A stretch of DNA of 64,000 nucleotides from Epiperipatus broadwayi (taxonomy: Eukaryota; Onychophora; Udeonychophora; Euonychophora; Peripatidae). Position 1 is the stretch's first letter. Each line of letters begins with the position of its first letter. The translations under genes and the position numbers were made by a program. The DNA is taken from NCBI GenBank assembly GCA_028023455.1, contig JAQFVV010000013.1, positions 8,588,411-8,652,410 on the forward strand. The letters are read 5' to 3'. The notes under the pieces are model-generated. The model searched no databases. It worked only from the letters and a program-made list of their open reading frames with translations, and was not told where the DNA came from. Of this stretch, positions 48,414 through 61,831 are shown in pieces.

Positions 48414-49170
48414 TATGAATGTCCAGAACATTTAGTTGAATATTATATCAAAATATATTCAGAAAAAGAATTAGAAAACACTGTAGAAAAAAAATATATA
48501 AGCAGCTATTGAACTGAATTCAAGTTTCTAAATATGAATTTAATAATATAATTGTTAATTAAAATCCTCAAATGTAATAGATAATTATTAATATTTATAT
48601 TCTATTTTAAAAGTTTCTTCATCAAACTTTAGGCAGGTATTCTGATATGAAGATGTTTAAAACCAAAGAAATTCAAGAAGTAACAGGTTTTGACTTTTAT
48701 AGTTATTACTGTTTTCTAATTTGCAGAATACAAAATCATGATAATTTAATGCAGAGAAACATTTTGTATCATGCGTTATTTCAAAACTTGATTTAATTAA
48801 TCATAAATCCCTAATTGTTGTGGGATCTGGAGATGCTAATGTTATTTATTTACTGCAGATGTGAAGTCAGTCCTCAATTTAAATAGAAGAATCCTATTCT
48901 TACATGAAAAGTTTTACACAGGATGTTCCAGGGCTATTAATTCAAATTTCTTGAACTGAAATGAAAAATACTACCACACAAAGAAAAATTAATAATAAAG
49001 AAACTATCACAAACAGTATTGTATACCATTAGTGCACAACCTTTTACACTTGTGACTCCCATATTCTGATTGAAATTTTATGCAACCCATTATATGTTGT
49101 TACCATACTATTATAAGTATATAAGGATAGTAATAATAACTTCACCTTTCTTATTGCTTTGCCAAATTCA

Positions 49171-49346
49171 TTTAATATTAATATCATTGGTATTCTTTAT
49201 TACTTTTTACAATGCTTTTTTACAATCCACTATTAACAGTTTCAATTGCCCCAGCCATCTTCAGAAATTCTATTTATATTTCCAAATCAATAGTGGATTG
49301 TAAAAAAGCATTGTAAAAAGTAATAAAGAATATAGATATTAATATT
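49171..49346. repeat. inverted repeat, MITE-like
   Basis: Arms at 49171-49235 and 49289-49346; the inner 40 bp are perfect, the outer parts have small gaps. The spacer is about 53 bp. Confidence 0.75.
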
Positions 49347-51326
49347 ATATTGCTAGTAATAATAAAAGTCATTTTACCACATACAAAATATAATCTTCTT
49401 CCTTGCTACTATAACTATCTTTATCATTTTGTGAACATTTGATTTTTATTAACCATTTATTCATTAAAAATTTTAATTTCTATTGTACATAAAATGAGAA
49501 ACAGAGTTTAAGAAATATTTAATTGTAAACTTTGTGATAAAAAATAAATGTATAATACTTGGTTCTTAGTAGATCTGTTGATTTGTAGCAATTACAACTT
49601 TTTTACTGCTTTAGAAAATGTGTACATTGAAGAACATAGTACCGCATATCAGTGTTAGAAGGATACTAGCATGAAAAACAAACCTCTGAAAGTGAACAAG
49701 AGAAATGAAAGCAATATAAGTGAAGTGCCATTATGATTAGCTGTATATACAAAGCAGATTGGAATATAAAAAGGAAGTGTTTAAACACAAAAGTGAGCAG
49801 ATACACAATAATGAGTTGAGCAGTTTTTAATAATGTTTAGCTTTTTGTATTTTCAATTAAAAATTTACTATCCAACATGAGAACATCTCAAAATTTTCAC
49901 AACCCGAACAATTTTTCCATTATCCCTTCAGGGGTCACAACCCACAGTTTGTGCACGCTGTTGTATTTCATGCCTTTTTTTTTTTTATATGAATTCCACA
50001 ATATTACATTTTTATTATTTAAAATTAAATTTAAAACATTTTTTTTTCTCATAAATATTAAATGTTTTAGAGCTAAATAAAGAAACTTAACTATTAATAA
50101 TTCTAAAACAAAAATATTGCACTGAGGCCCAAATTTATTTTATTTTCTTCAATTATATTTTTATTAAATAATTTCTCTCTAAATGATTTATACTATAACA
50201 ATGGATGTTAAATTGAAGTGTTGTTAAAATTATTAGCCTGTTTAATTTTAGTAATTATTAAAGATTGTCAACAATAGTACTAAATTAGCTTATCCTATTA
50301 AAGCTAATATTTGGGTAATGAACTTATTCTTAATTAAAAGTATAGAAAATTATTTTTTCTATTCATGTAAGACAAATTGTAAATAATCAATTTATATAAT
50401 GCTTGTTAAAATTGTTCTATTCATTAAATATTTTATGATTTTATTTTATTCTCTATGCTCCAGAGTTTTTGAGTCTTTCTTTTCAAGATCTCTTTATTTT
50501 GTAGAATTTTCCAGAGCCATCTTTATCTCAGTCTAACTTTTTAATGCTATTTGAATAAGTTCGTCGGATAAAAGTAGGCCATCTATTGTGACTTGAGCAG
50601 TTATCGGACTCCAAATCATATATTGTTTTAAAATGTCCATTTCTAGATCAGTTTCTGTTTTTTATTTTTATTAGCGAAACCTAGGACTGAACGTTGGATC
50701 TAATACATTTAGCAATCACCTTTTATTCCTTTGTACTCTAAAGCTAATAACCTGAAATTTAAAAAAGATCTTCAAAGTTTTATATCCAGTCTAATTTGCA
50801 TGCATATTTATATAAAAATGGTACCAGGTCTGTTTCTAACTATTTTAGAGATTCACTTCTATAACAACTTCTGTCCTTTGTCCTTAATACCACCAACACC
50901 ACTTGATCCTCCCATATGCTTATTTATGTATTTTCAAAAGCAGTTATTTTCATCCTATTCTAGAAATGGGTACTATAACCTTAAATATTATCCTCATTCA
51001 TTTTTAACTTTTTTATTCTAGAAAAATGTTGCACTAATTATAATAATGTATCAAATGACTTCATTAATTTATGGCTTCTTTCAATTGTTTTGGTTATAGT
51101 GTGTTGTATTGCTTTCTGTATATGTAAAATGTGTAGACATTTATAATTTACATAATGTGAGAGAAAGATTGAGACATTCCTAGATTTGCAGATGTATATA
51201 TACATATCAGTGAATACTTATGTGGAACTTAAAAGGAAGGTGGAAGATTATGGCAACTGATTGTAAAAGATATAATCTTTTTGTCACTAATATATGTTTT
51301 ACAAACTTTTTTTAAAAAAAATTATA
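49347..51326. other. AT-rich non-coding stretch
   Basis: No gene supported. The 96-codon ORF at 50731-51021 has no recognisable domain. Confidence 0.4.
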
Positions 51327-52474
51327 GGTAATTTGGTATTAGAGCTGCAATGTAGGGGAGATAGGAGGCCTTTTCACACCCACACTAAATTTGTAATGTC
51401 ATGATGATGTTAAATTGAAATGAAATAAAACCCTGTGAGTACACGTGTGGAAATGTGTTTTTATCTTTATCAATGCAATCTTTTTTTTTAATACTTGGAC
51501 ATTTTCAGTTATTGTCCAGATTTCTTTCTGCCATATTTAACAATATAAAAGAAATGGTTCCGCCAGGATAAAAATCTAATATAAGTCTCATAATTAATAT
51601 GTATTTTTTTGTGGTTTTTGTTCTTTTTTCTTGGTTTAAGTTTATAAAAAAAAATACGTTTATTAGCATTTCTGTTGAAAATCCCAGCATAATCTGTAAT
51701 CACATGCTACATTTTCGGAGGGAAATTTTTTAGTAGAGATCTCCATTTTCTGTTGTAATATTAAATGGTTTATTTCAAGGTACAATTCCTGTTATATATT
51801 ACACAGTAAATATTGTATGAGTATACTTAATATGTTTTTATAAATATTTAAAAACCAAAATCATTTTCTGTTTGTTTAGTAACAATTTTTTTGTGTAGTG
51901 ACGTCATTTCATTAAGATTGCAAATCCCTTTTTTTTTTGCTTTCAAATGTCATTCTAAAAAGTTGTTAGTGTCCAACTCATATATATTTGAAATCTTATT
52001 ATTTAAAAATCAAAATCAGTTACTGTTTATTTAGTGCATATTTAACATAATTTTTTTTGTGTAATGGGTCATTTCATTAAGATTGCAAATTACATTTTTT
52101 TTTGCTTTCAAATGTCGTTCTAAAAAGCTGTTAGTATCTAACTTGTACATATTTGAATGTCTTGCTCAAAATCACACATTTCTTATTGAAAATGATAAAT
52201 ATGTTTGTTTTTATTTTTAGTTATTTTTAGTCCTGTAACAAGAAGCATGTATTAGATCTACTGCACCAGTTTCATATTCGTATCAATCCCTCCCCCCGTA
52301 TCTTTGTAAATCTTGCCAAAATATCATGTACAAGATCTGTGTACACACTTTTTTCCCCCAAAAAGTCGTGTACAAGATCCAAGATTACAAAGTTATCAGT
52401 GGATTGATACAAATTTAAATAAGTGCAGTAGGTCTAATACATGCTCCCTGTTGCAGCTCTAATACCAAAGTACT
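51326..52474. mobile_element. non-autonomous terminal-inverted-repeat element
   Basis: The ends share TTTGGTATTAGAGCTGCAA (left to 51350; right, reverse-complemented, from 52451). AAATTAT flanks both sides (51319-51325 and 52475-52481), a possible 7-8-bp target duplication. Inside there is a two-copy direct repeat of about 165 bp (51850-52010 and 52005-52165, sharing GTCATTTCATTAAGATTGCAAAT). A second inverted repeat lies at 52232-52300 with 52370-52450 (CATGTATTAGA.CTACTGCA and its complement). No transposase. Confidence 0.65.
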
Positions 52475-52481
52475 AAATTAT

Positions 52482-54409
52482 GTTAATAGTAGGAGCAAAT
52501 CAATGTTTTTTTATTAGAGCTTGTTACTGTCATTAACACTTTTTATGTAAACTTAATGCAATTAAATTAAGCAGAAATAGTTCAGAATTTACTATATATA
52601 ATTAAATTGTGTTTCTATCATTTTATACCAGCCTTATGTAGTTTAATACAATGATAGAATCCATACATTGAAATTCAGCTCTAATGGCTTCCATTGCCCA
52701 TATGTCCAATGAACTCCCACACAAACCATACAATTATTTTTTTATTTTTCAAATAATGCATTAATATCCATATTCTACATAAAGCAATTTCATCCTTAGA
52801 ATGACAAAGTGTTTTTGTTCCCCTGAACATATTTTATTAATTAGAAGATGGATACCATTAAAATCCACATTCCATTCACATAAAATCACCATATAAAGAA
52901 TATACATCATGAAAAATCATTGAATAGTGTTGATGCTTTTCACTAAGAAACATATTTAAATACAATACTAAGTGGATCACTTGACTATAAAATGGCAATA
53001 TATTCTCAGTTTTGTGATCTTATCTATCTCTTATGGAAGTTTTAAATAATTCATAAGTATGTAATGTTTAAATGGAAACTTTATTCCACTTTGGATTTAT
53101 TTTAATTATGAAAATATTTTTATTATAAAAAAATTAAATAAATTATTCCTCATTATTTTATACTAACTTTTCTGCATGAATTATAATTCTACTATTAAAA
53201 TAATTCATCATGTATTGATTACTTTGATTGTATAACGATCTTTTTCAGTGATTTTTCCTTTCTATTTACAAATATAAAAAAACATTTGTAAGCAAAAAAA
53301 ACATTAAAGAAAATTATTATATAGATAAAACCGTCATTTGGATTGGAAAATTTGATAAAAATATTGTATTATATTGAGTACTTAAAGAAAGTGTTTTAAT
53401 ATTATTGTTATTAATATTAAAAAGAAAATTATTTAGAAATATATACCTTAATGATATCATTTACCTTAATGATATCATTTAGGAATGAGTGCACATCTAT
53501 ACTATCTACAATATAAAAACTATTGTTATTTACTACATTTGATATATCAATATTCAGTATTGTCACATCATGAAAAACATAGGTCAATTTTATACCATAT
53601 TTCACTGATTTAGAATTGCAGCATGAAATGTCAATTATTAAAATGTTGCTGAGAAAATTAAAGAAATATTTAAAAAAAATAGTTTTGATTAAAAGAAGGG
53701 TAACAGCAAATTATTCTAGTTGGAAAAATAACATTCTGCATAAAGATTCTGATGAGGCTGCTAAAATTGAATTTTGCATCAGATTTTTTTTTTCATAATG
53801 AAACTACTCACTATATATTATATTAAACCACTAAACATATACTATAAATATATATTCAAATGAAAAGCTGATAACCAATTAGTAATATTTTGTAATACTT
53901 ATGAATAGCATTCTTAATGTCATGTTGTAAATCCACATCAAAGTAACACATGGTGGCCTTAGCCTATACTGAATCTTCATTTTATATCTATGATCCAAAT
54001 TACACATTTCCAGAAACATGTAAATATGAATAATCAGTAAATGCTAAAAGATAGTGTTGACCAGGAATAAAGATAAATAATAATAATTAAATAATTTTAT
54101 TGCTCAGGAATTCCTAAGTTTGTGCACTAAAAATGCAGAATTGGAATCAGTCTGAGGACCTTCCTTTCCAGAGTCTGATACTCCACTACTACACAAACTA
54201 GTTTCTGATTGTTGCCAATTTTCAGTATATAGTCATCTAGCACATTGCTTTTTTAACCTTTATTAAAAGTGCTTTCTTCCAAGGAAAGCTAATATCTAAT
54301 GCTTTTGATTAATCATACTTACAGAAATGTTTCTGTAATGAAGAAAATGAAACGACTTCTATCAATAAAACATTTTAGATTTTCTGATTACTTGAACTAT
54401 TTGTTCATG
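52482..54409. other. AT-rich non-coding stretch
   Basis: An 18-bp tandem duplication (ACCTTAATGATATCATTT) lies at about 53446-53481. Nothing else supported. Confidence 0.45.
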
Positions 54410-54589
54410 AAATAAACAGGCAAAATTCTCCATACAGTAGTGCCACTCAGTGGAAGCCAGAGTAATCAATGCCTTCTGGCATTTATTGATTACTCTGGCT
54501 TGCAACTGAATGGCACTACTGTATGGAGAGTTTTGCCATTTTAATAAGTTATGAGCAAGCATAAGAAATGGTGATCATGTGATGTTTAG
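54410..54589 (-). mobile_element. hammerhead-family retroposon, copy 7 (short hairpin, minus strand)
   Basis: The right edge holds the family 5' end (ACATCACATGATCACC on the minus strand) and the left edge the 3' end (variant GCCTGTTTATT). The middle with the ribozyme is missing and the two arms form a compact hairpin. TGTTCATG at 54402-54409 and 54590-54597 is a likely short target duplication. Confidence 0.75.
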
Positions 54590-54597
54590 TGTTCATG

Positions 54598-55156
54598 GCA
54601 TATATAAGAGATTGAGTGGACTAAATACATTTTGAAAATATTAATTTTTGCAATTTAAAGTTTTAAATCAGTTTAACTATGATTAAATAATTAATTTTTT
54701 CTCATAATTTGAAGTTCAATTTCTTTAACCGATTGTCTTTTACAAACTATCTATTTCATAAAAATAGTTTCAAGGAAAAAAATTTATTAAGGAAAAAACA
54801 GTAATAAAAAATAATAATTCTGAAATCAACATTACTTTCAAATTATCTATTATTGGATAATCAGGATTTATATTGGTGAGTAGAATATTGTTTGAGTTTA
54901 AAATAAAAGCATTAATATCTCTAGTCTAAAGTGAAATGCAAATAACTAGTCATTACATTAATAAAAAAAAAACTTACAAAAGTGAACTTTATGCAGAATA
55001 TACAGATAATGACAGAACAAAATTAAGTTAGGTTTTTAAATAAAGCTTCTTTTCACCTCTTTAGCAATGAAAGTTATTTGGTTGTTACAAAGGCATCACA
55101 TTATTTTTGAATAAAATTTCCAAAAATAATTATCTCCTAATTTGATTTTTTTAATG
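54598..55156. other. AT-rich non-coding stretch
   Basis: Nothing supported. Confidence 0.45.
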
Positions 55157-55295
55157 ACTATTAAATTTCATCACATGACCACCACCTCTTATGCTTGTGT
55201 ATAACTTGTTAAAACAGGCAAAACTCACTATATATATTGCCACACACTGCAAGCTAGAGTGGCTTGTGCATAAAATCCCCATCTAGTGCCTACTC

Positions 55296-55354
55296 ATCCA
55301 ATATCCCCAGACTACTTTCTGGCTTGTGGCCTTCTTCAGTGAGGAGCCTTGGAT
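55296..55354 (-). ncRNA. hammerhead-ribozyme-like motif, copy 8 left arm
   Basis: Minus-strand partner of the block at 55381-55439. The core reads CUGAAGA (position 7 A, allowed) and then GAAA. Position 15.2 is G where the other copies have C, which weakens stem III. Confidence 0.5.
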
Positions 55355-55380
55355 CTGAGATCTAAGTGCAGTGCTCTCAG

Positions 55381-55439
55381 ATCCAAGGCTCCTCACTGAT
55401 GAAGACCATAAGCCAGAAACTAGTCTGGGGATATTGGAT
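55381..55439 (+). ncRNA. hammerhead-ribozyme-like motif, copy 8
   Basis: 59 bp with CUGAUGA, GAAA and GUC intact. Outer stem I AUCCAA/UUGGAU is perfect and inner UCCUCA/UGGGGA has one G-U. Stem II is weakened (GAC against GCC). Confidence 0.65.
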
Positions 55440-55555
55440 GAGTAGGCGCTAAATGGTGATTTTAAGCACAAGCCTTCTGGCATCCATTGATTACTCTAAC
55501 TTGCTGTGTGTGGCAATATATATAGCGAGTTTTGCCTGTTTTAACTATTAAATTT

Positions 55556-57055
55556 GTTTTATGTATGCTCTACTATGAATTGTTTTAAATTTATTAGTAA
55601 ATTATATATCTAATTTTTAGTTTTCCAAGTAAAGATATTTGTTTTGGTATAACTCACAATTTACTGAAATTACATTATCAGAAAAAAGATAGAAAGTGAA
55701 AAGTACTGTTACTACTGCAAAAGTATAAAAAACATTAGAAAGATTTTGCTTTAGAATTTCTTTCATGCATCTTAAATGATATTATATATCAGTCTTATAA
55801 TTTGTATTAGCTACATGAACATTTTTTTTCTCCAGTATAAAATTATTGATTCAATTTAATATGGTATTTTACAAATTTCATTTGGCTTAACTTTTAGCTC
55901 ATATTTTATTATTATATTTATATTTTCCTACATTTAATAGTATGTAACCCTTGATGAAAATAAAATAGAAAATTTTGTAAAAAGTTGATTCATAATAATA
56001 AAAACAATTTTTAATTGAAGGAGTGAGAAAGAGTTTTTAATGTAATATTTATTAAGAATTACCAGAAAACTTTATCATCTATCTCATTCTTGGGATCTAT
56101 TTTGTACATAGTAAGAGGTGTTGTTCTAAAATGTGGACAAATATTACTATGATAAGCAATAATAGTTGCTGATTACTTAAGAGATATAAATAAATCCTAA
56201 TTAATTATATCAATTATTTGCAACAAAAATATTTTTATTAATACTGAATATTATTCTAAACCATAACAAGATACTGCATGAAATATATTTAAAAATTTGT
56301 ACTAAAAAATATGCCATATTCCCAAAGAAGCAAATTCTTTGACTTATCCAAAGTTGATATACAACCACCAAATTGTAATGCAGAAATCTTTACAGAGACA
56401 ATAATTTAAGTGTCTCTATATTAAATCACAATGTCTAACCAGAGCCAGCTTAGTATTACTTCATACAACTTTTAGTTATCATAGTAAGTTATCATAGCAT
56501 CTACATTCATCCATAATTCTATGCCAGTATTTACTAATCAGAGATGGCAATAACATTAATACCTGCACAGTCCTCTTTAAGACATTGGTGCATAATCTTT
56601 TTACAAGATAAAAATTTTATGCAACCAATTTTTGTTTTTACCAGCCTAAATGATCAGTGCAAGGATATTCAAAATAAAACAATAGTAATTTTAATTAATA
56701 TACAAATTGATATTTCCTAGTATTTTAGTATTAAGCACACATAATTTGAAATGAAAATTTTACAACAAATAGTAATTTTACAAAAAAAAAAAAATTATGA
56801 TGAAACTATTACTTGCAACATTTGTTAAAAGAGACACTTAATTAGTAATTTAAAAAAAAATGGCTGAAAAAAAATCCATGATAAAATGAGATCTTGTAGA
56901 GTATAATACATTTATAATTAAAAATATTAAATTTTTTGTTGAAATTTTTTTTTATATGATTAAAATTGTGTGAGATATACTCGTTTTTAAAAGAAAAGGG
57001 AGGCCAATTCAAGGTGCATTTATTTTTTATTTTTTGCAAAATATTTTTTGGTAAT
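55556..57055. other. AT-rich non-coding stretch
   Basis: Nothing supported. Confidence 0.45.
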
Positions 57056-57060
57056 TATAA

Positions 57061-58198
57061 CGTAATCGGGCTTGGCCACTTGATGGTGTTGTTGGCAGTC
57101 AAAAACAATACAATACAATGTTCGGGGCTGCATTATTTTTAAATCGAATCGCTGTTTTTTTTTTTTTTTGGTTATTAATTTATTGATTGCTATAACTTTT
57201 TTTTATTTAAAAAGTTGTTTAACTTTAATTTATATAACTTTTTTTTATTTAAAAAGTTGTTTAATTTTAATTATGGATTTAGTAAACGACAAGCTTTTTT
57301 TTTATTTTTAAATCGCTGTTTTTAGAACTTTTTTTGCGATGTCTATTTAGCGATGTCTTTCCCTTAATTATTGCTTTCTACATAACAAAACAATTGTGTA
57401 GGGTTAGGGTTAGGTTTAGGGTTAGTTTAGGGTTAGTTTTAGGGTTAGTTTTAGGGTTAGTTTAGGGTTAGTTTTAGGATTAGTTTTAGGGTTAGTTTTA
57501 GGGTTAGTGTTCTGTTGTTTGTAATGCTAAAATAAAGAATATCATTATCGTAACCATAGTCGGACAAAAGAAACTCACTCAAACTTTTTTAAACAACAAC
57601 AAACACATATAAATGTCTTCTTTACTTGTCAAACATGTTTATAATATGTGCTTTCTATGAAATTTACAAAAAATTGTGTATATTTTTATTGGACAGCAGA
57701 AATACTCGGCTTCTGTTTTCGGCAACTGTGGAAAAAGTTACGATCACCAGACATTTTATGAACTACGTGGTATTTCATGTGAAAACGAGATTTCGCACAC
57801 GAACTCAGCCGAATTCCTTTGATGTACTCTCAGAAAGCTTTTACACATTACACCTTCTCTAAATAAGGGTGTGGCCATTTGGAAAATTACTATAAAGTCA
57901 GGTTTCTTAAATTCATTACAAATACAAAGATTGTGTAACATATATTGTAAAAATTTGACTAATAAAAATATACACACATATATATCAAACTGTACACGAA
58001 AGATAAGTGTGTGGATTCACAATAACTGTCACGAAGCAGAAATAGGCTGTATTATTTCTGTGTTACGTCATCATCAACGGTCTTCTAATGGCTAAGACAA
58101 ACATTAGATGTTTTCTATAGCCATAATGGCCTTATAAACGGCATTTGTTAGGTGTTTTGGTGAGCCAGAACACCATCAAGTGGCCAAACCTGATTAGG
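57061..58198. mobile_element. non-autonomous TIR element carrying telomere-like repeats
   Basis: The termini (57061-57090 and 58169-58198) are inverted repeats of 30 bp with the core TTGGCCACTTGATGGTGTT, and TTATAA lies directly outside each end. Inside are a 42-bp tandem duplication at about 57191-57275 and a TTAGGG-like array at 57398-57508. No transposase; the three short ORFs near 57626-58095 show no domain. Confidence 0.75.
57398..57508 (+). repeat. interstitial TTAGGG-like array
   Basis: About 16 units of TTAGGG and the longer variants GTTTAGGG and GTTTTAGGG. It lies wholly inside the TIR element, so it is part of that element and not a chromosome-end relic. Confidence 0.85.
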
Positions 58199-58204
58199 TT
58201 ATAA

Positions 58205-59612
58205 GTACCTATTTTTTTTATAAGGTTTTGATTATTGTAAAGAAGTAGTTCATTTAAACTGAACATTAATTAATTAGGAAGGAAATAATAATTATATGTG
58301 TTATATGAAATCTTATTTATTATATAAAATTATGTGTATTAAGTTTGGTTTGTGACTTTATCACTTTCTAATTTTTTATTATTTTATTTAATTTTAAAAA
58401 AAATATATCCGAAGTTACTTTTTGATGTTTTTATTCTTTTGTCTGTTCTGTGAATTACTAATATGTGCAAATGACTTTTACCCTAGAGTTATATTTTAAG
58501 GGATTTATAGGTTATCCCAGTGAAATTATTTAATCAATAATATATAAAGTCCCTATGGTCGTTGTTCAGCTATAACATTATTTGTAATATGTGAGTACAT
58601 GGCTGTATGAACATTCAAATGGTTCAGAATTATTTAAATGATATTAAGATCATTAAAGATACATTTAAAGTCCATGTATTTCACTTTACTTTATAGATTT
58701 GTAATTAAAGTGAAAGGCTGAAATCTCTCGCATGCACTTTTAAAATGCTTATACGACAGCCAATCAGATGTAATGATGACTGTATAGGGAGCTCTTAAGT
58801 CACAACAGAAGACAGAGATGGTCAATACACTCATAGTAACTGATGGCTGAGAGCATTAATGATGACTAGTATTGTAATAATGATCATATTTTTGATATGG
58901 GATTACTTTTGTGATTATTTTTAGTACTTATGTATGCATGCAGTGAAAGTATTGATGACTTTTTATAATATTATGCCCTCAATTTGACACTAACTCTTGA
59001 TAATTATTATTCATGATTCTATGTTTATCACTTATATATTGTCTATTATTTTCTTCCAATGCTGATTCTTCACTTTTTTTCTATGCTCAGGAAAACAGTG
59101 ATGCTTTTAATGTTGACTATTCATTTAATCCATTTAGTTATGTGTGTCACCCATGTTTGATGAAATAATATGTATCAGTCCATGTTACACTTCATATCCA
59201 TACCACTACTATGTACATATATAAATACATGAAAGCAATCAACACTTAAAACATGTCAATGTCAATAACATTTTCATATATATCATTTAAATGTTTAATA
59301 TGTAAGAAGACCAATTCATGATTATTTCACACTTTAAAATTTAATTGTTTGTATATTTGGTATTTATAAAATAAGTTCTTTGTATACTACATAGAAATGT
59401 TATGAGTGGGCTCTGCGGCCAATTGAATAACAGCAAACCATCAACAAATTGTCTTGGGGAAACAATTTAGGTTATTTTATTGTGTTGTCAAAGTTGGTAT
59501 TTATGTCTGAATTTATTGGCTGATATTTTTGAATTCTGCTAAGGAGATTATAATTATATACTGGATTAATTCCATTATCTAGTTTTAATTTTTAAATGTT
59601 TTTCTTTTTTAG
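58205..59612. other. AT-rich non-coding stretch
   Basis: Nothing supported. Confidence 0.45.
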
Positions 59613-59850
59613 AAAAATTTACTTTTTTAAACTTTTCAAATGCATTCAACAATTAGTAATAAAATAAATAAATATTTAAATAAGTATTATATACTAATTA
59701 TTTACTAACAGTTGAATTTATTTGAAAACTTTAAATAAAATTTGATTTAAACAAAATACCAGCATTAACAATTAAAACAAGATGATAGAAATAATTTATA
59801 TATACGTAAAATTCAATCCTCACAAACTTTCAGAAACATTTGTTAATAAG
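59613..59850. mobile_element. MITE-like inverted repeat, copy B
   Basis: Arms at 59629-59660 and 59698-59733 pair (AAACTTTTCAAATGCATTCAAC with its complement). Matches copy A at 11687-11905 in the AGAAAAATTTA and TTAGTAATA parts and again near 59790-59845. Confidence 0.55.
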
Positions 59851-61680
59851 TGCTTAACTTATCTATATATAACGAATTATATATCTAAAAAATTAATTTC
59901 CTTCTATTACTAATTCTAAAAATATTAAAATAAACACATTTGTTATTTTTTAACAGACTATTTAAAATTTGAATTTATATAGTAGTATTTTTAAATTGTC
60001 TCTGTTAAACAATAATAGACATCGTGGTTTTAATATATCTAAAAAAAATAATTTAAATGTTATCCATCATCTCATATCCCCATTCTTATACGATTTAGGG
60101 ATATTTTAAGAGAAGTGAAGTAATAGAAATAGAATTGTTAATAAATATTAGTTTAATGAGAACTGGAGTAAAGATTTGATGGATGATATAAAATATATTA
60201 GATTTATAAATTTAATATTTTAAATTTAATTATCATTCAATTTATATTTAAATTTTAAAACTATTATTGTATCAATATTTATTTATGTGGCAGATAATAT
60301 TGTATATAAGAGCATGCAGGGATTATGTGTGAATTTATTTTTAAATAAATTACCATTTTCATTTCAATTTAAAAGAAAACTGAAGCAGTTTTAAACATCA
60401 ATCTAAAATAAAATAAATAACTATGATTGGAAAAATAAAAGGAAATAGTAATTTAAAAGTTTTTGTTACTTATATTGTACTTAATTATTGTAAAGATAAT
60501 AATATATAACTTTTAAAAAAGTGATTAAAAATAAATTGATTGTCTCAATAGTTACTAATTAGTTTAAAATAAAATATATCAGTTATTTTGTGTTTAATTG
60601 GTTCAAAGTGTTTCTGTAGATCAGTTGGTAATTGTTATGTTCACACCCAACTAAATCTTTAGACTTTTATTGAGGAGCTTTACTGCCCCCCCCCTCCATG
60701 AATTCTATTAGTTTTTCCAATAATGACTCAACTATACTTCAGTTCATTTAATAAATTTAACTCACAATAATTTAATGTCAATAATTATAAGAGTAACTTT
60801 ATATTTTAGGTACTTATATACACATAAGTCCATAGGCATACAAAATAATAATATTGTTCTGACCTGATAGTCTCTAGCTTGCTTTCTCTTGTCCAAAGGC
60901 AAGCTCTTCACCTTAGAAGCTACTGAGCAAAGGGTGACATCCAGGACCCAAATTTTAGTCTATCCACCCATTCAACTCCTTGTTAACTGTTTTCCTTTTT
61001 CTCCTCAAATTTGCATGTCTTCTTTCATTGTTTTCTTCCTACAGCTGATTGGTTGGTATTCCTGCTCATCAGATAAGGTAATTATTTCTCTAAGTGCACA
61101 TATGTTGGATTCCAGAATGTCTCACCTTTTGTTAATTTTAACTGAGTTATGAGACAACTCAAATTCTTGTTATCAATGACAAAAATTTGACTCTCATTCC
61201 TTTAATTATTGTAAGTAATTTTTTATCTCAACATTAATTTTACTTTTTCACTATAATTAGAATATAATCTTATTCCTAATCTTATAATTTCTAATTATTT
61301 TTTATTTAATTATTATTACCTTTATATGTATGTGCATGTACCCACACCCATACATATCATTTTTTCACCCAAATTCGGAGAGTAGTTTTTAATCTTTAAA
61401 CTTAATATATAGTCGCTGAGATACTTTGGGGTTTTGTCTTTTAATTTGATATTGAGGGATAATTTCTGCCTCAATTATTGTGTTTTCTCTTAATGTGCCC
61501 GATTACGGTTCATTGTCAGGGGTATTGTTTCCATTTTTTTCTCTTTGCATCTTCGGGTGTCTCTGTTATGACAACATGGGTATTAGATCCACACTTTCAT
61601 CTTTCTGTAGTTGATTTACATGCTTCATTAATATTTTTCCATTGTTTATGTGCACTGCCTTGAATTGTTTTGAATAATGC
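59851..61680. other. AT-rich stretch; may include the 3' end of the gypsy element
   Basis: The gypsy pol on the minus strand ends near 61830, so its 3' LTR would be expected somewhere in 60800-61700. This cannot be confirmed because the other LTR is outside the window. A C9 run lies at 60686-60694. Confidence 0.35.
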
Positions 61681-61831
61681 CAAATCACAACTTCCATGGT
61701 TATTTACTTTGTTCATGATCCATATTCTTTCTTGAGGTTTAAATTTATATGAATATCTGTGCTGCTTGTTTAGATTTGCTGATAGTACTATGCTTGCTAA
61801 TTTTGTGCATAGCTTTCATCCTAAGTATAAT

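Larger units (their letters stand above)
55169..55543 (+). mobile_element. hammerhead-family retroposon, copy 8 (full hairpin)
   Basis: Family 5' end (CATCACATGACCACC), left arm, inversion near 55360, right arm and 3' end GCCTGTTTTAA. The perfect 12-bp direct repeat ACTATTAAATTT flanks it (55157-55168 and 55544-55555). The left arm has lost about 20 bp near 55260. Ribozyme blocks lie on both strands: 55296-55354 minus (CUGAAGA core) and 55381-55439 plus. Confidence 0.88.

Noticed and set aside
57398-57508. Chromosome-fusion or telomere relic
   Set aside because: The array lies inside a TIR element and its units are irregular, so transposition explains it better.
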